A stretch of DNA of 64,000 nucleotides from Thermus caliditerrae (GTDB lineage: Bacteria; Deinococcota; Deinococci; Deinococcales; Thermaceae): contig NZ_JAKEDT010000001.1 in assembly GCF_021462525.1 (NCBI RefSeq), forward strand, positions 112,609 to 176,608. Direction: 5' to 3'. Position 1 is the stretch's first letter, and each line of letters begins with the position of its first letter. The translations under genes and the position numbers were made by a program. Positions 35,479 through 43,393 of this stretch are shown here, piece by piece. The notes below the pieces were generated by a model, which did not search any database, had not been told where the DNA came from, and worked only from the letters and a program-made list of their open reading frames with translations.

Positions 35479-36492
35479 CTAGCCTACCTCCTCCAATACC
35501 CTTGCCCGCAGGAAGGGCATCATGGCGCGAAGCCTCGCCCCCACCTCCTCGATGGGGTGCTCCTTCCAGCGCTTGCGGTTCGCCTCCAAAACGGGCTGGC
35601 CCACCTGGTTTTCCAGCATCCACTCCCGGGCAAACTCCCCGGCCTGGATCTGCCGGAGGATCTCCCGCATGCGCCCCTTGGTCTCCTCCACCGGCACGGC
35701 CACCTCCCCCCGGGTGTAGTCCCCGTACTCGGCGGTGTTGGAGATGGAGTAGCGCATCCCGGCGAAGCCCGCCTCGTAGATGAGGTCCACGATCAGCTTC
35801 ACCTCGTGCACCGTCTCGAAGTAGGCCATCTCCGGGGGATAGCCCGCCTCCACCAGGGTCTCAAACCCCGCCTGGATGAGCCGGGTCAGCCCCCCGCAGA
35901 GCACCGCCTGCTCCCCGAAGAGGTCGGTCTCCGTCTCGTCCTTGAAGGTGGTGGGGATCACCCCCGCCCGGGCGGCCCCGATGGCCTTAGCGTAGGCCAA
36001 GGCGGTGGGGAAGGCGGCTCCCGAGGCGTCCTGGTGCACCGCCACCAGGGCGGGCACCCCGCTTCCCTTCACGTACTCGCTCCGCACCAGGTGGCCCGGC
36101 CCCTTGGGGGCCACCATCCACACGTCCAGGTCCTTACGGGGTTTGATCTGGCCGAAGTGGACGTTGAAGCCGTGGGCGAAGGCCAAGGCCGCCCCCTCCC
36201 TTAGGTTGGGCTCGATCTCCTCCCGGTAGACCTTCCCTTGGGTTTCGTCGGGGAGGAGGACCATGACGATGTCCGCCTCCCGCACGGCCTCCGCCACGGG
36301 CAGCACCCTAAGCCCCGCCGCCTCCGCCTTGGCGAAGCTCTTGGAGCCGGGCCTGAGCCCCACCCTCACGTCCACCCCCGACTCCTTAAGGTTCAAGGCG
36401 TGGGCGTGACCCTGGGAGCCGAAGCCCAATACCGCCACCTTCTTGCCTTGGATGAAGCCTAGGTCCGCGTCGTGCTCGTAGTAGATCTTCAT
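35479..36492 (-). CDS. ilvC: Ketol-acid reductoisomerase
   Basis: Converts acetolactate/acetohydroxybutyrate to the dihydroxy acids with NADPH and Mg. Its 337 residues are the short class I form. The nucleotide motif [13 protein letters not shown] and the Mg ligands in the knotted domain ([12 protein letters not shown], and [15 protein letters not shown]) are seen. It overlaps ilvN by four bases (ATGA). Confidence 0.97.
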   Translation of the reverse strand: MKIYYEHDADLGFIQGKKVAVLGFGSQGHAHALNLKESGVDVRVGLRPGSKSFAKAEAAGLRVLPVAEAVREADIVMVLLPDETQGKVYREEIEPNLREGAALAFAHGFNVHFGQIKPRKDLDVWMVAPKGPGHLVRSEYVKGSGVPALVAVHQDASGAAFPTALAYAKAIGAARAGVIPTTFKDETETDLFGEQAVLCGGLTRLIQAGFETLVEAGYPPEMAYFETVHEVKLIVDLIYEAGFAGMRYSISNTAEYGDYTRGEVAVPVEETKGRMREILRQIQAGEFAREWMLENQVGQPVLEANRKRWKEHPIEEVGARLRAMMPFLRARVLEEVG

Positions 36493-37001
36493 ACCGCCTC
36501 CCGTTTTTCCCTGACCTTAAGGGTGCGCTCCCCCCGGCTCATGGCCACCGCACCGGTGCGCATGACCTCGAGGATCCCATAAGGCCTAAGGGCCTCGATG
36601 AAGGAGTCTACCTTTTTGGAGTCCCCGGTGAGCTCCAGGATCAGGCTCTTCTGGGCCACATCCACCACCCGGGCCCGGAAGGCCTCCTGGATGTCCTTCA
36701 CCGCCAGCCTCTCCTCTACTCCAGCCACGTGCACCTTCACCAGCGCCAGCTCCCGCTCCACGTGGGGCTCGGAGTGGTCGGTCACCTTCAAAACCTCGAT
36801 CAGGCGGTTCAGCTGCTTCTCCACCTGCTCCAGGGTGTGGTCGTCCCCGGAGACCACCAGGCTGATGCGGGAAAGCCCCGGCACGTGGGTGGTACCCACG
36901 GCCAGGCTCTCCAGGTTGAAGCCCCGGCGGGCGAACAGGCCGGTGATGCGGTTCAGCACCCGGGGGTGGTCCTGGACCAGGACCGAGATCACATGCCTCA
37001 C
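36489..37001 (-). CDS. ilvN: Acetolactate synthase, small (regulatory) subunit
   Basis: A 170-residue subunit with the N-terminal ACT domain ([21 protein letters not shown]) that binds valine and activates the large subunit, plus the C-terminal ALS_ss domain ([19 protein letters not shown]). Four-base overlaps on both sides link it to ilvB and ilvC. Also called ilvH in some genomes. Confidence 0.95.
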   Translation of the reverse strand: MRHVISVLVQDHPRVLNRITGLFARRGFNLESLAVGTTHVPGLSRISLVVSGDDHTLEQVEKQLNRLIEVLKVTDHSEPHVERELALVKVHVAGVEERLAVKDIQEAFRARVVDVAQKSLILELTGDSKKVDSFIEALRPYGILEVMRTGAVAMSRGERTLKVREKREAV

Positions 37002-38686
37002 GCCTCCACCTCCTCCCTTTCTGCAGGGTGCTCCAGGATCATATCCTCCGCGGCACCCCCCGCAGGGATCATGGGGAACACCCCCTCCTCGTGGTAGACC
37101 TTGAACTCCGCCACCACGGGGCCATCGGCGGAAAGCACAGCCTCCACCCCCTTCATCAGATCCTCCTTGCGCTCCACCCTAACCCCCTTGATGCCGTAAG
37201 CCTCGGCCAGGCGGGCGAAGTCGGGGTTGGAGTCCGCCAGGTAGACCTCGGAGTAGCGCCGGGCGTGGAAGAGGTCCTGCCACTGGCGCACCATGCCCAA
37301 GTAGCCGTTATTCAGGATCACCACCTTCACGTCCAGCCGGTACTTCACCAGGGTGGCCAGCTCCTGCAGGGTCATCTGGAAGGAGCCATCCCCGTCGAAG
37401 TCGATGACCAACTCCTCGGGGCGGGCCACCTTGGCCCCGATGGCGAAGGGCAGACCCACCCCCATGGTGCCGAGGCCCCCGCTGGTGATGAAGCTCCTGG
37501 GTCGGGACACGGGGAAGAACTGGGCGGCAAACATCTGGTGCTGCCCCACCCCGGTGGTGACGACGGCCTGTCCCCCCGTGGCCTCGTGGAAGGCCCGGAT
37601 CACCTCCTGGCTCTGCAGGTGGGGCCGGGGGCGCCAGCGCAAAGGGTGCCGGGTGCGCCACTCTTCCAGCTCCCGCCACCAAGCGGCCAGCTTGAGGGGC
37701 TTAGCCCCCTTCAAGAGCTCCCGGAGAACCAGCTTGGCATCCCCCACAATGGGCACGTGGGTGCGCACCACCTTGCCGATCTCGGCGGGGTCGATGTCCA
37801 CGTGGATGATGGTGTGGGCGTGGGGGGCGAAGCGGGAGACCTTCCCCGTGACCCGGTCGTCGAAGCGGAGGCCGATGGCCAGGATCACGTCCGCGTGGTG
37901 GATGGCCCGGTTGGCGGCCACGGTGCCGTGCATGCCCGGCATCCCCAGCCAAAGGGGGTGATTGCCAGGGAAGGCCCCCAGGCCCATGAGGGTGGTGATC
38001 ACCGGGATGCCCGTCCGCTCGGCAAAGGCCAGGAGCTCCCCATGGGCGTGCTGGGCCCCACCCCCCACCATGAGGATGGGCCTTTCCGCCTTCTCCAGGG
38101 CATCCAGGGCCCGCTCGATCTGCTTGGGGTGGCCCTTGGTGGTGGGCTTGTAGCCGGGAAGGTCCAGCTCCACGTCAAAGGTACCGGTGAATTCCGCCAG
38201 CTGCACATCCTTGGGCAGATCGATCAGCACCGGCCCTGGCCTTCCCGTGGAGGCGATGTGGAAAGCCTCCCGCACCACCCGGGGGATGTCGTTCACCTCC
38301 TGCACCAGGTAGTTGTGCTTGGTGATGGGCATGGTCACCCCGGTCACGTCCGCCTCCTGGAAGGCGTCGGTACCGATGAGGGCCCGGGGCACGTTCCCGG
38401 TGATGGCCACCACCGGGGTGGAGTCCATGAAGGCATCCGCCAGGCCGGTCACCAGGTTCAAGGCCCCGGGACCGCTGGTGGCCATCACCACGCCCACCCG
38501 CCCCGAGGCGCGGGCGTAGGCGGTGGCCGCGTGAATGCCTCCCTGCTCGTGCCGCACCAGGATGTGGCGGATCTTGCTGTCGTAGAGGGCGTCGTAGGTG
38601 GGCATGATGGCCCCGCCCGGATGACCGAAGATCACCTCCACCCCCTCCCGCTCCAGCGCCTTCAAAAGTGCCTCCGATCCCTTCAT
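36998..38686 (-). CDS. ilvB: Acetolactate synthase, large (catalytic) subunit
   Basis: A thiamine-diphosphate enzyme of 562 residues. The catalytic glutamate lies in VRHEQGGIHAATAYARASG, the FAD region in the centre, and the ThDP motif GDGSFQMTLQELATL near residue 435. The start is ATG 38686, preceded by a strong GGAGGGG site. The first gene of the operon, it sits directly after an attenuator hairpin and a branched-chain-rich leader peptide. Confidence 0.97.
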   Translation of the reverse strand: MKGSEALLKALEREGVEVIFGHPGGAIMPTYDALYDSKIRHILVRHEQGGIHAATAYARASGRVGVVMATSGPGALNLVTGLADAFMDSTPVVAITGNVPRALIGTDAFQEADVTGVTMPITKHNYLVQEVNDIPRVVREAFHIASTGRPGPVLIDLPKDVQLAEFTGTFDVELDLPGYKPTTKGHPKQIERALDALEKAERPILMVGGGAQHAHGELLAFAERTGIPVITTLMGLGAFPGNHPLWLGMPGMHGTVAANRAIHHADVILAIGLRFDDRVTGKVSRFAPHAHTIIHVDIDPAEIGKVVRTHVPIVGDAKLVLRELLKGAKPLKLAAWWRELEEWRTRHPLRWRPRPHLQSQEVIRAFHEATGGQAVVTTGVGQHQMFAAQFFPVSRPRSFITSGGLGTMGVGLPFAIGAKVARPEELVIDFDGDGSFQMTLQELATLVKYRLDVKVVILNNGYLGMVRQWQDLFHARRYSEVYLADSNPDFARLAEAYGIKGVRVERKEDLMKGVEAVLSADGPVVAEFKVYHEEGVFPMIPAGGAAEDMILEHPAEREEVEA

Positions 38687-38700
38687 CTCCCCCTCCTAAA

Positions 38701-38733
38701 CCAAAACCCCCCGGGTTCTCCGGGGGGTTTTGG
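38701..38733 (-). terminator. Attenuator hairpin of the ilv-leu operon
   Basis: A perfect 14-bp stem has arms CCAAAACCCCCCGG and CCGGGGGGTTTTGG around a five-base loop, ending in a T-rich tract just before the ilvB ribosome-binding site. The six C residues of its left arm can also pair with GGGGGG (38759-38764) inside the leader peptide gene, which gives a competing antiterminator. Confidence 0.8.
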
Positions 38734-38748
38734 ATGCGCCCTAAAACG

Positions 38749-38817
38749 CTACACCCTACCCCCCGCTGGCCCTACGATTAGGACCAGGCCTAGGGATAGG
38801 ACGAGGCCGAAGCGCAT
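38749..38817 (-). CDS. ilvL: ilv operon leader peptide (22 aa)
   Basis: A short open frame begins MRFGLVLSLGLVLIV and ends PAGGRV, with TAG at 38749-38751. Ten of its 22 residues are Leu, Val or Ile, and nine fall in the 11-residue run from residue 5. Three of the five leucines use CTA, a rare codon in this genome style. A ribosome stalled at these codons would leave the downstream GGGGGG free to pair with the attenuator; a ribosome reaching the stop would cover it. The ATG lies about four bases from the predicted transcription start. It is too short for usual gene callers. Confidence 0.8.
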   Translation of the reverse strand: MRFGLVLSLGLVLIVGPAGGRV

Positions 38818-38827
38818 CTTGGGCTTT

Positions 38828-38856
38828 ATCCTAGCCCTCTTTGTGAAGGGTGTCAA
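38828..38856 (-). promoter_or_regulatory. ilv operon promoter
   Basis: Minus-strand TTGACA (38851-38856), exactly 17 bases, then TAGGAT (38828-38833). The -35 box overlaps the stop codon of ypdA. The predicted start is about 38821, just before the leader peptide ATG. Confidence 0.85.
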
Positions 38857-39818
38857 GAGCCCAAGCGGCGGGCAATGGCGGCTATCGCCACTCTTGCGTG
38901 CTCCCGGCCGTTTTCGATAAACACCGTGCGGGTGTCCGGTCCAAAGGCACTGGAGCCGATGGCGAAAAGCCCCTTGCGGGAGGTTTCCCATTCCGGGGAA
39001 AGCCAGGGTTTCTCCCCCTCGTAGCGCACCCCGGCCCGCCTAAGGAGCTGGTCTTCCGCCCGGTAGCCGATCTGGACCAGAACAAAGTCCGCCTCCAAAA
39101 AGGCTTCTCCCTGAGGCGTGTCCAGAAGGAGCCCTTCCTGGGTGATGGCCCGCACCCGGGCCTCCATCACCGCTCCTATGCTTCCCTCCTTCACGCGGTT
39201 TTCAAAGTCGGGCAGGAGCCAGTACTTCACGCTGGGCCGGACCCACTTCCCCCGGTGCACCAGGGTGACCCGAGCCCCGGCCCGGTACAGGTCCAAGGCC
39301 GCCTCCACCGCGGAGTTGCTCCCCCCCACCACCGTTACCCTTTGCCCGAAAAAGGGAAAGGCCTCCTCGTAGCGGAAAAGGACGTGGGGAAGCTCCTCCC
39401 CCGGCACCCCCAGGCGGTTGGGGTTGCCGAAGTATCCCGTGGCCAGAACCACGTAGCGGGCGGCGAAGGCCTTTTCCCCCTTGCGGTCCCGCGCCCAAAC
39501 CCGAAAGGCCCCCTCCTCCCCCTCCACCCGCAGGGCCTCGGTGTAGGGCAACACCCGCAGCCCCTCCCTTTCCGCCACCTGCTGGTAGTAGCGCAGGGCC
39601 TCGAGGCGTGTAGGCTTGGGCCCCTGGGACACCAGGGGATGGCCCCCGATCTCGATGTTTCGGGACTCGGAGAAGAAGACCATTTGCCGGGGAAAGCGGT
39701 AGATGGTCTCCGCCACCGCCCCCCGCTCCAGCACCAGGTGGGAAAGCCCCAGGCGCTTGGCCTCCAAAGCCGCCGCCAGGCCAACCGGTCCCGCCCCCAC
39801 CACCAGCACGTCCACCAT
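38853..39818 (-). CDS. ypdA: YpdA-family bacillithiol disulfide reductase
   Basis: A flavin- and NADPH-dependent reductase of 321 residues. The FAD motif VVGAGPVGLAAALEAKRLG, the NADPH motif VVGGSNSAVEAALDL, and the C-terminal GLFAIGSSAFGPDTRTVFIENG block match YpdA/Bdr. The thioredoxin-reductase-type CxxC pair is absent, as expected for YpdA. It probably keeps bacillithiol reduced, complementing bshB1. The start is ATG 39818, seven bases after TAGACT. It is followed at once by the ilv promoter. Confidence 0.87.
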   Translation of the reverse strand: MVDVLVVGAGPVGLAAALEAKRLGLSHLVLERGAVAETIYRFPRQMVFFSESRNIEIGGHPLVSQGPKPTRLEALRYYQQVAEREGLRVLPYTEALRVEGEEGAFRVWARDRKGEKAFAARYVVLATGYFGNPNRLGVPGEELPHVLFRYEEAFPFFGQRVTVVGGSNSAVEAALDLYRAGARVTLVHRGKWVRPSVKYWLLPDFENRVKEGSIGAVMEARVRAITQEGLLLDTPQGEAFLEADFVLVQIGYRAEDQLLRRAGVRYEGEKPWLSPEWETSRKGLFAIGSSAFGPDTRTVFIENGREHARVAIAAIARRLGS

Positions 39819-39825
39819 GCCCTAG

Positions 39826-39831
39826 AGTCTA
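39826..39831 (-). promoter_or_regulatory. -10 box of ypdA (leaderless type)
   Basis: Minus-strand TAGACT, then seven bases and the ATG. It is paired with a divergent identical hexamer for terC ten bases away. Confidence 0.6.
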
Positions 39832-39841
39832 AGGGACCTTG

Positions 39842-39847
39842 TAGACT
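39842..39847 (+). promoter_or_regulatory. -10 box of terC (leaderless type)
   Basis: TAGACT, then seven bases and the terC ATG at 39855. Same hexamer and same spacing as the divergent ypdA box. Confidence 0.6.
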
Positions 39848-39854
39848 TTCTCCC

Positions 39855-40598
39855 ATGGAGTGGCTCACCAACCCCGAGGTCTGGCTGGCCCTGGTCACCC
39901 TCACGGTCCTGGAGGTGGTGCTGGGGGTGGACAATGTCATCTTCATCAGCATCCTGGCCTCCAAGCTTCCCAAGGAAGAGCAGGACCGGGCCCGGGTGGT
40001 GGGCATCTCCCTGGCTGCGGTGACCCGCATCCTCGTCCTCCTCTCCATCGCCTGGATCATGGCCCTCAAGAAACCCCTCTTCGCCTTCTTAGGCCACGAG
40101 ATCACGGGCAAGGACCTGGTGCTTGTCAGCGGGGGGCTTTTCCTCATCTACAAATCGGTGAAGGAAATTCACGAGAAGCTGGAAGGCGAGCCCGGCCACG
40201 CCGTGAAGAGGGTAGCCCCTTCTTTCGCCGCGGTGATCGGCCAGGTGCTCCTCCTGGACATCGTCTTCTCCATCGACTCCGTCATCACCGCCGTGGGCCT
40301 CACCCGCTTCGTACCCGTTATGGTGGCGGCCATCCTCCTCTCCGTGGCCATCATGCTCTGGGCCTCCAAGGGCATCTACGCCTTCGTGAACCGCCACCCC
40401 ACGGTGAAGATGCTGGCCCTCTCCTTTCTCCTCCTCATCGGCTTCACCTTGGTGGCCGAGGGGACAGGGGTGCACATCCCCAAGGGCTACATTTACTTCG
40501 CCATGGCCTTCGCCGTCTTCGTGGAGTGGCTCAACCTGCGCGCTGGGCTTAGGGGAAAGCCGGTGAAGCTCCACGAGCCCTACGAGGAGGAGGCGTAA
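39855..40598 (+). CDS. TerC family integral membrane protein
   Basis: A 247-residue protein with seven or eight hydrophobic helices. It keeps the TerC signature acidic residues in membrane segments: LEVVLGVDNVIFISILASKLP and LLLDIVFSIDSVITAVG. Related proteins export manganese or act in metal loading of secreted enzymes, but the substrate here is not known. The start is ATG 39855; the open frame back to 38850 is antisense to ypdA. Its TAA stop forms part of the fumC -10 box. Confidence 0.88.
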   Translation: MEWLTNPEVWLALVTLTVLEVVLGVDNVIFISILASKLPKEEQDRARVVGISLAAVTRILVLLSIAWIMALKKPLFAFLGHEITGKDLVLVSGGLFLIYKSVKEIHEKLEGEPGHAVKRVAPSFAAVIGQVLLLDIVFSIDSVITAVGLTRFVPVMVAAILLSVAIMLWASKGIYAFVNRHPTVKMLALSFLLLIGFTLVAEGTGVHIPKGYIYFAMAFAVFVEWLNLRAGLRGKPVKLHEPYEEEA

Positions 40599-40601
40599 AA
40601 T
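40596..40601 (+). promoter_or_regulatory. -10 box of fumC built on the terC stop codon
   Basis: TAAAAT begins with the TAA stop of terC. Here a short leader with GGAGGT precedes the fumC ATG at 40620, so this promoter is not leaderless. Confidence 0.5.
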
Positions 40602-40619
40602 CGGGGTCGGAGGTGTTTT

Positions 40620-42017
40620 ATGGAATACCGGATCGAGCGGGACACCATGGGCGAGGTCAGGGTGCCGGCGGATCGCTACTGGGGAGCCCAGACCCAGCGC
40701 TCCCTGGAGCACTTCAAGATCGGGGCCTACCGTTTCCGCATGCCCCTAGAGGTCATTAGGGCCTACGGAATGCTGAAGAAAGCCGCCGCCCGGGCCAACT
40801 GGGAGCTGGGGGAGCTACCCGAAGAGATCGCCAAGGCCATCATCCAAGCGGCCGAGGAGGTCATCCAGGGCAAGCTGGACGACCACTTCCCCCTGGTGGT
40901 TTTCCAGACCGGTTCGGGCACCCAGACCAACATGAACGTGAACGAGGTCATCGCCAACCGGGCCTCAGAGCTCTTAGGGCACCCTTTGGGCTCCAAGTAC
41001 GTCCACCCCAACGACCACGTGAACCGGGGGCAGAGCTCCAACGACACCTTCCCCACCGCCATGTACGTGGCCACCGCCCTTGCCCTCCACAGGCACCTCT
41101 ACCCGGCGGCGGAAGGCCTCATCGCCACCTTTGAGGAGAAAGCCAAGGTCTTTGACAGCATTGTGAAGGTGGGGCGCACCCACCTCATGGACGCGGTGCC
41201 CATCACCCTGGGCCAGGAAGTAGGGAGCTGGGCGGCCCAGCTTAGGAACACCCTAGCCATGGTGAAGGAGGCGGAAAAAGGCCTCTACAATCTGGCCATC
41301 GGAGGCACGGCGGTGGGGACGGGCCTGAACGCCCACCCCCGGTTCGGAGAAAAGGTGGCCCAGTACCTGGCGGAGGAGACCGGCCTCCCCTTCCGGGTAG
41401 CCGAAAACCGCTTCGCCGCCCTGGCGGCCCACGACGAGCTGGTGCACGTCATGGGAGCCCTCAGGACCATGGCCGGGGCCCTCATGAAGATCGGCAACGA
41501 CATCCGCTGGCTGGCCTCGGGGCCCTACGGGGGCATCGGGGAGCTCTTCATCCCCGCCAACGAACCTGGAAGCTCCATCATGCCTGGCAAGGTGAACCCC
41601 ACCCAGGTGGAGGCCCTCACCATGGTGGCGGTGCGGGTTTATGGCAACGACCACGCGGTGGCCTTCGCCGGCAGCCAGGGGAACTTCCAGCTGAACGTCT
41701 ACAAGCCCGTTATGGTGGACGCGGCCCTCGAGTCCATCAAGCTTTTGGCCGATGCCATGGAGTCCTTCAACGAGCACCTGGCCAAGGGCATGGAGCCCAA
41801 CCTGGAGCGGATCGAGGAACATCTCCAGAAGAACCCCATGCTGGCCACGGCCCTCAACAAGGCCATCGGCTACGATAGGGCAGCGGAGATCGTCAAGAAG
41901 GCCATCAAGGAGAAGAAGACCCTGAAGCAGGCCGCTTTGGAGCTGGGTTACCTCACGGAAGAGGAGTTCGACCGCATCGTGGTGCCCATGCGGCTGGCCA
42001 AGCCCCACGAGGGCTAG
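40620..42017 (+). CDS. fumC: Class II fumarate hydratase
   Basis: Iron-independent fumarase of the citric acid cycle. The 465 residues include the superfamily signature [11 protein letters not shown], the N-terminal block [14 protein letters not shown], and [19 protein letters not shown] site lies eight bases before the ATG. It is followed by a hairpin and by sodA. Aspartase belongs to the same superfamily but the [14 protein letters not shown] start and length favour fumarase. Confidence 0.95.
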   Translation: MEYRIERDTMGEVRVPADRYWGAQTQRSLEHFKIGAYRFRMPLEVIRAYGMLKKAAARANWELGELPEEIAKAIIQAAEEVIQGKLDDHFPLVVFQTGSGTQTNMNVNEVIANRASELLGHPLGSKYVHPNDHVNRGQSSNDTFPTAMYVATALALHRHLYPAAEGLIATFEEKAKVFDSIVKVGRTHLMDAVPITLGQEVGSWAAQLRNTLAMVKEAEKGLYNLAIGGTAVGTGLNAHPRFGEKVAQYLAEETGLPFRVAENRFAALAAHDELVHVMGALRTMAGALMKIGNDIRWLASGPYGGIGELFIPANEPGSSIMPGKVNPTQVEALTMVAVRVYGNDHAVAFAGSQGNFQLNVYKPVMVDAALESIKLLADAMESFNEHLAKGMEPNLERIEEHLQKNPMLATALNKAIGYDRAAEIVKKAIKEKKTLKQAALELGYLTEEEFDRIVVPMRLAKPHEG

Positions 42018-42036
42018 GCGCCTCCCTTTGTGAGAA

Positions 42037-42061
42037 GGCCCACCTCGCCCGGAGGTGGGCC
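42037..42061 (+). terminator. Hairpin after fumC
   Basis: Ten-bp arms GGCCCACCTC and GAGGTGGGCC around a five-base loop lie 19 bases after the fumC stop. The following CATTATA is only weakly T-rich and includes the start of the sodA -10 box. Confidence 0.6.
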
Positions 42062-42064
42062 CAT

Positions 42065-42070
42065 TATAGT
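42065..42070 (+). promoter_or_regulatory. sodA -10 box with downstream Shine-Dalgarno
   Basis: TATAGT at 42065-42070 and GGAGGT at 42078-42083, five bases before the ATG. sodA therefore has a short true leader. Confidence 0.6.
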
Positions 42071-42088
42071 AGGGGCTGGAGGTGCGTT

Positions 42089-42703
42089 ATGCCGTATCCG
42101 TTCAAGCTTCCCGATCTGGGCTACCCCTACGAGGCCCTCGAGCCCCACATCGACGCCAAGACCATGGAGATCCACCACCAGAAGCACCACGGGGCCTACG
42201 TGACCAACCTCAACGCCGCTTTGGAGAAGTACCCCTACCTGCACGGGGTGGAAGCGGAGGTTCTCCTGCGCCACCTGGCCGCTCTCCCCGCCGACATCCA
42301 GACCGCGGTGCGCAACAACGGGGGTGGCCACCTGAACCACAGCCTCTTCTGGGAGCTCCTCACCCCAGGCGGCGCCCAGGAGCCCGTGGGGGAGCTGAAG
42401 AAAGCCATTGAGGAGCAGCTTGGCGGCTTCCAAGCCCTTAAGGAGCGGCTCACCCAAGCGGCCATGACCCGCTTCGGCTCCGGCTGGGCCTGGCTGGCCA
42501 AGGACCCCTTCGGCAAGCTCCACGTCTTCTCCACCGCCAACCAGGACAACCCGGTGATGGAAGGCTTCACCCCCATCGTGGGCATCGATGTGTGGGAGCA
42601 CGCCTACTACCTGAAGTACCAAAACCGCCGGGCCGACTACCTGCAGGCCATCTGGAACGTGATCAACTGGGACAAGGCGGAAGAGATTTACAAGCGGGGC
42701 TAA
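42089..42703 (+). CDS. sodA: Manganese superoxide dismutase
   Basis: Cytosolic dismutation of superoxide. The 204 residues are almost the same as the T. thermophilus Mn enzyme. Metal ligands lie in [18 protein letters not shown], and DVWEHAYY. Conserved glycines and the QDNP segment favour manganese over iron. A strong hairpin follows. Confidence 0.97.
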   Translation: MPYPFKLPDLGYPYEALEPHIDAKTMEIHHQKHHGAYVTNLNAALEKYPYLHGVEAEVLLRHLAALPADIQTAVRNNGGGHLNHSLFWELLTPGGAQEPVGELKKAIEEQLGGFQALKERLTQAAMTRFGSGWAWLAKDPFGKLHVFSTANQDNPVMEGFTPIVGIDVWEHAYYLKYQNRRADYLQAIWNVINWDKAEEIYKRG

Positions 42704-42717
42704 GCCTAACCTCTTCG

Positions 42718-42740
42718 GCCCGGGGCCCTGGGCCCCGGGC
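42718..42740. terminator. Bidirectional terminator between sodA and mqnB
   Basis: A perfect palindrome GCCCGGGGCCC...GGGCCCCGGGC lies between two convergent genes, followed on the plus strand by TACTTCTTT. It can stop transcription from both sides. Confidence 0.65.
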
Positions 42741-43393
42741 TACTTCTTTAGAATGCGCTTCACCGCCTCCTCCAAGGCCTCCACCGCTTCCCGCACCCGC
42801 CAAGCTCTCTTTTCCCGCACCCCGGCGGGGTTGGAGATGGCCCTAAGCTCCACCCCCCGCACCCCCAGGGCCAGGCAGGCCCGGGCAAAGGCCGCCCCCT
42901 CCATGCTCTCCACCTGAGCCCCCCACTGCCGGGCGAGGGCCTCCGCCTCTTCCGGGCCTTCCGAGACCAGGTCCCGGGTGAGGCCCACCACCACCTTGAG
43001 GCCCAGGGCCTGGGCGAGTTCCTGGGTGAGGCCAGGGTCCAGGGGAAATCGGTTGTAGTAGCGCCTTTCCCCCACCTGCAAAGCGGGGAAGCCTAGGGGC
43101 TCCAGGCCCGCCCTCAGCCCCAGGTCCGCCTCCACCTCCTCCCCTACCAGGACCACGGCCCCGGGGGCAAGCCCCGTACCCGGGTAGGCCCCGGCGACGC
43201 CGAAGAGGAGGGCCTTCTCCACCGGGTTTTGGCCGGCCCAGGCCGCCAGGGTGAGGGTGGCGTTCACCTTGCCGATGCCGGTTTCCAGGTAGAGGAAGCC
43301 CTCACCCCTGAGCCCTTTGCGCCCCAGAAAGGTAAAGGGCTCACCCCGGAGGAAAGGGGCCTCGAGGGCCGTGGGGGAAAGGAGGAGCCACAC
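42740..43393 (-). CDS. mqnB: Futalosine hydrolase
   Basis: Releases hypoxanthine from futalosine in the futalosine route to menaquinone. The 217-residue nucleosidase-fold protein has ETGIGKVNATLTLAAWA, FGVAGAYPGTGLAPGAVVL, and the catalytic VESMEGAAFARACLALGV segment. The T. thermophilus counterpart is an established futalosine hydrolase next to sodA, as here. The start is a GTG whose G is shared with the TAG stop of the fusion gene. MTA/SAH nucleosidase is the related alternative. Confidence 0.88.
   Translation of the reverse strand: MWLLLSPTALEAPFLRGEPFTFLGRKGLRGEGFLYLETGIGKVNATLTLAAWAGQNPVEKALLFGVAGAYPGTGLAPGAVVLVGEEVEADLGLRAGLEPLGFPALQVGERRYYNRFPLDPGLTQELAQALGLKVVVGLTRDLVSEGPEEAEALARQWGAQVESMEGAAFARACLALGVRGVELRAISNPAGVREKRAWRVREAVEALEEAVKRILKK

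Noticed and set aside
35423..35623. N-terminal extension of LeuA
   Set aside because: It runs through the ilvC 3' end and the intergenic hairpin. MERHIRIFDTTLRDG is the family start and has a ribosome-binding site.
37028..38920. 630-codon open frame antisense to ilvB
   Set aside because: A shadow frame of ilvB with histidine- and glycine-rich low-complexity product, without promoter or family similarity.
42082..42411. Alternative frame overlapping the start of sodA
   Set aside because: Arginine/proline-rich shadow; sodA itself matches the Thermus Mn enzyme end to end.
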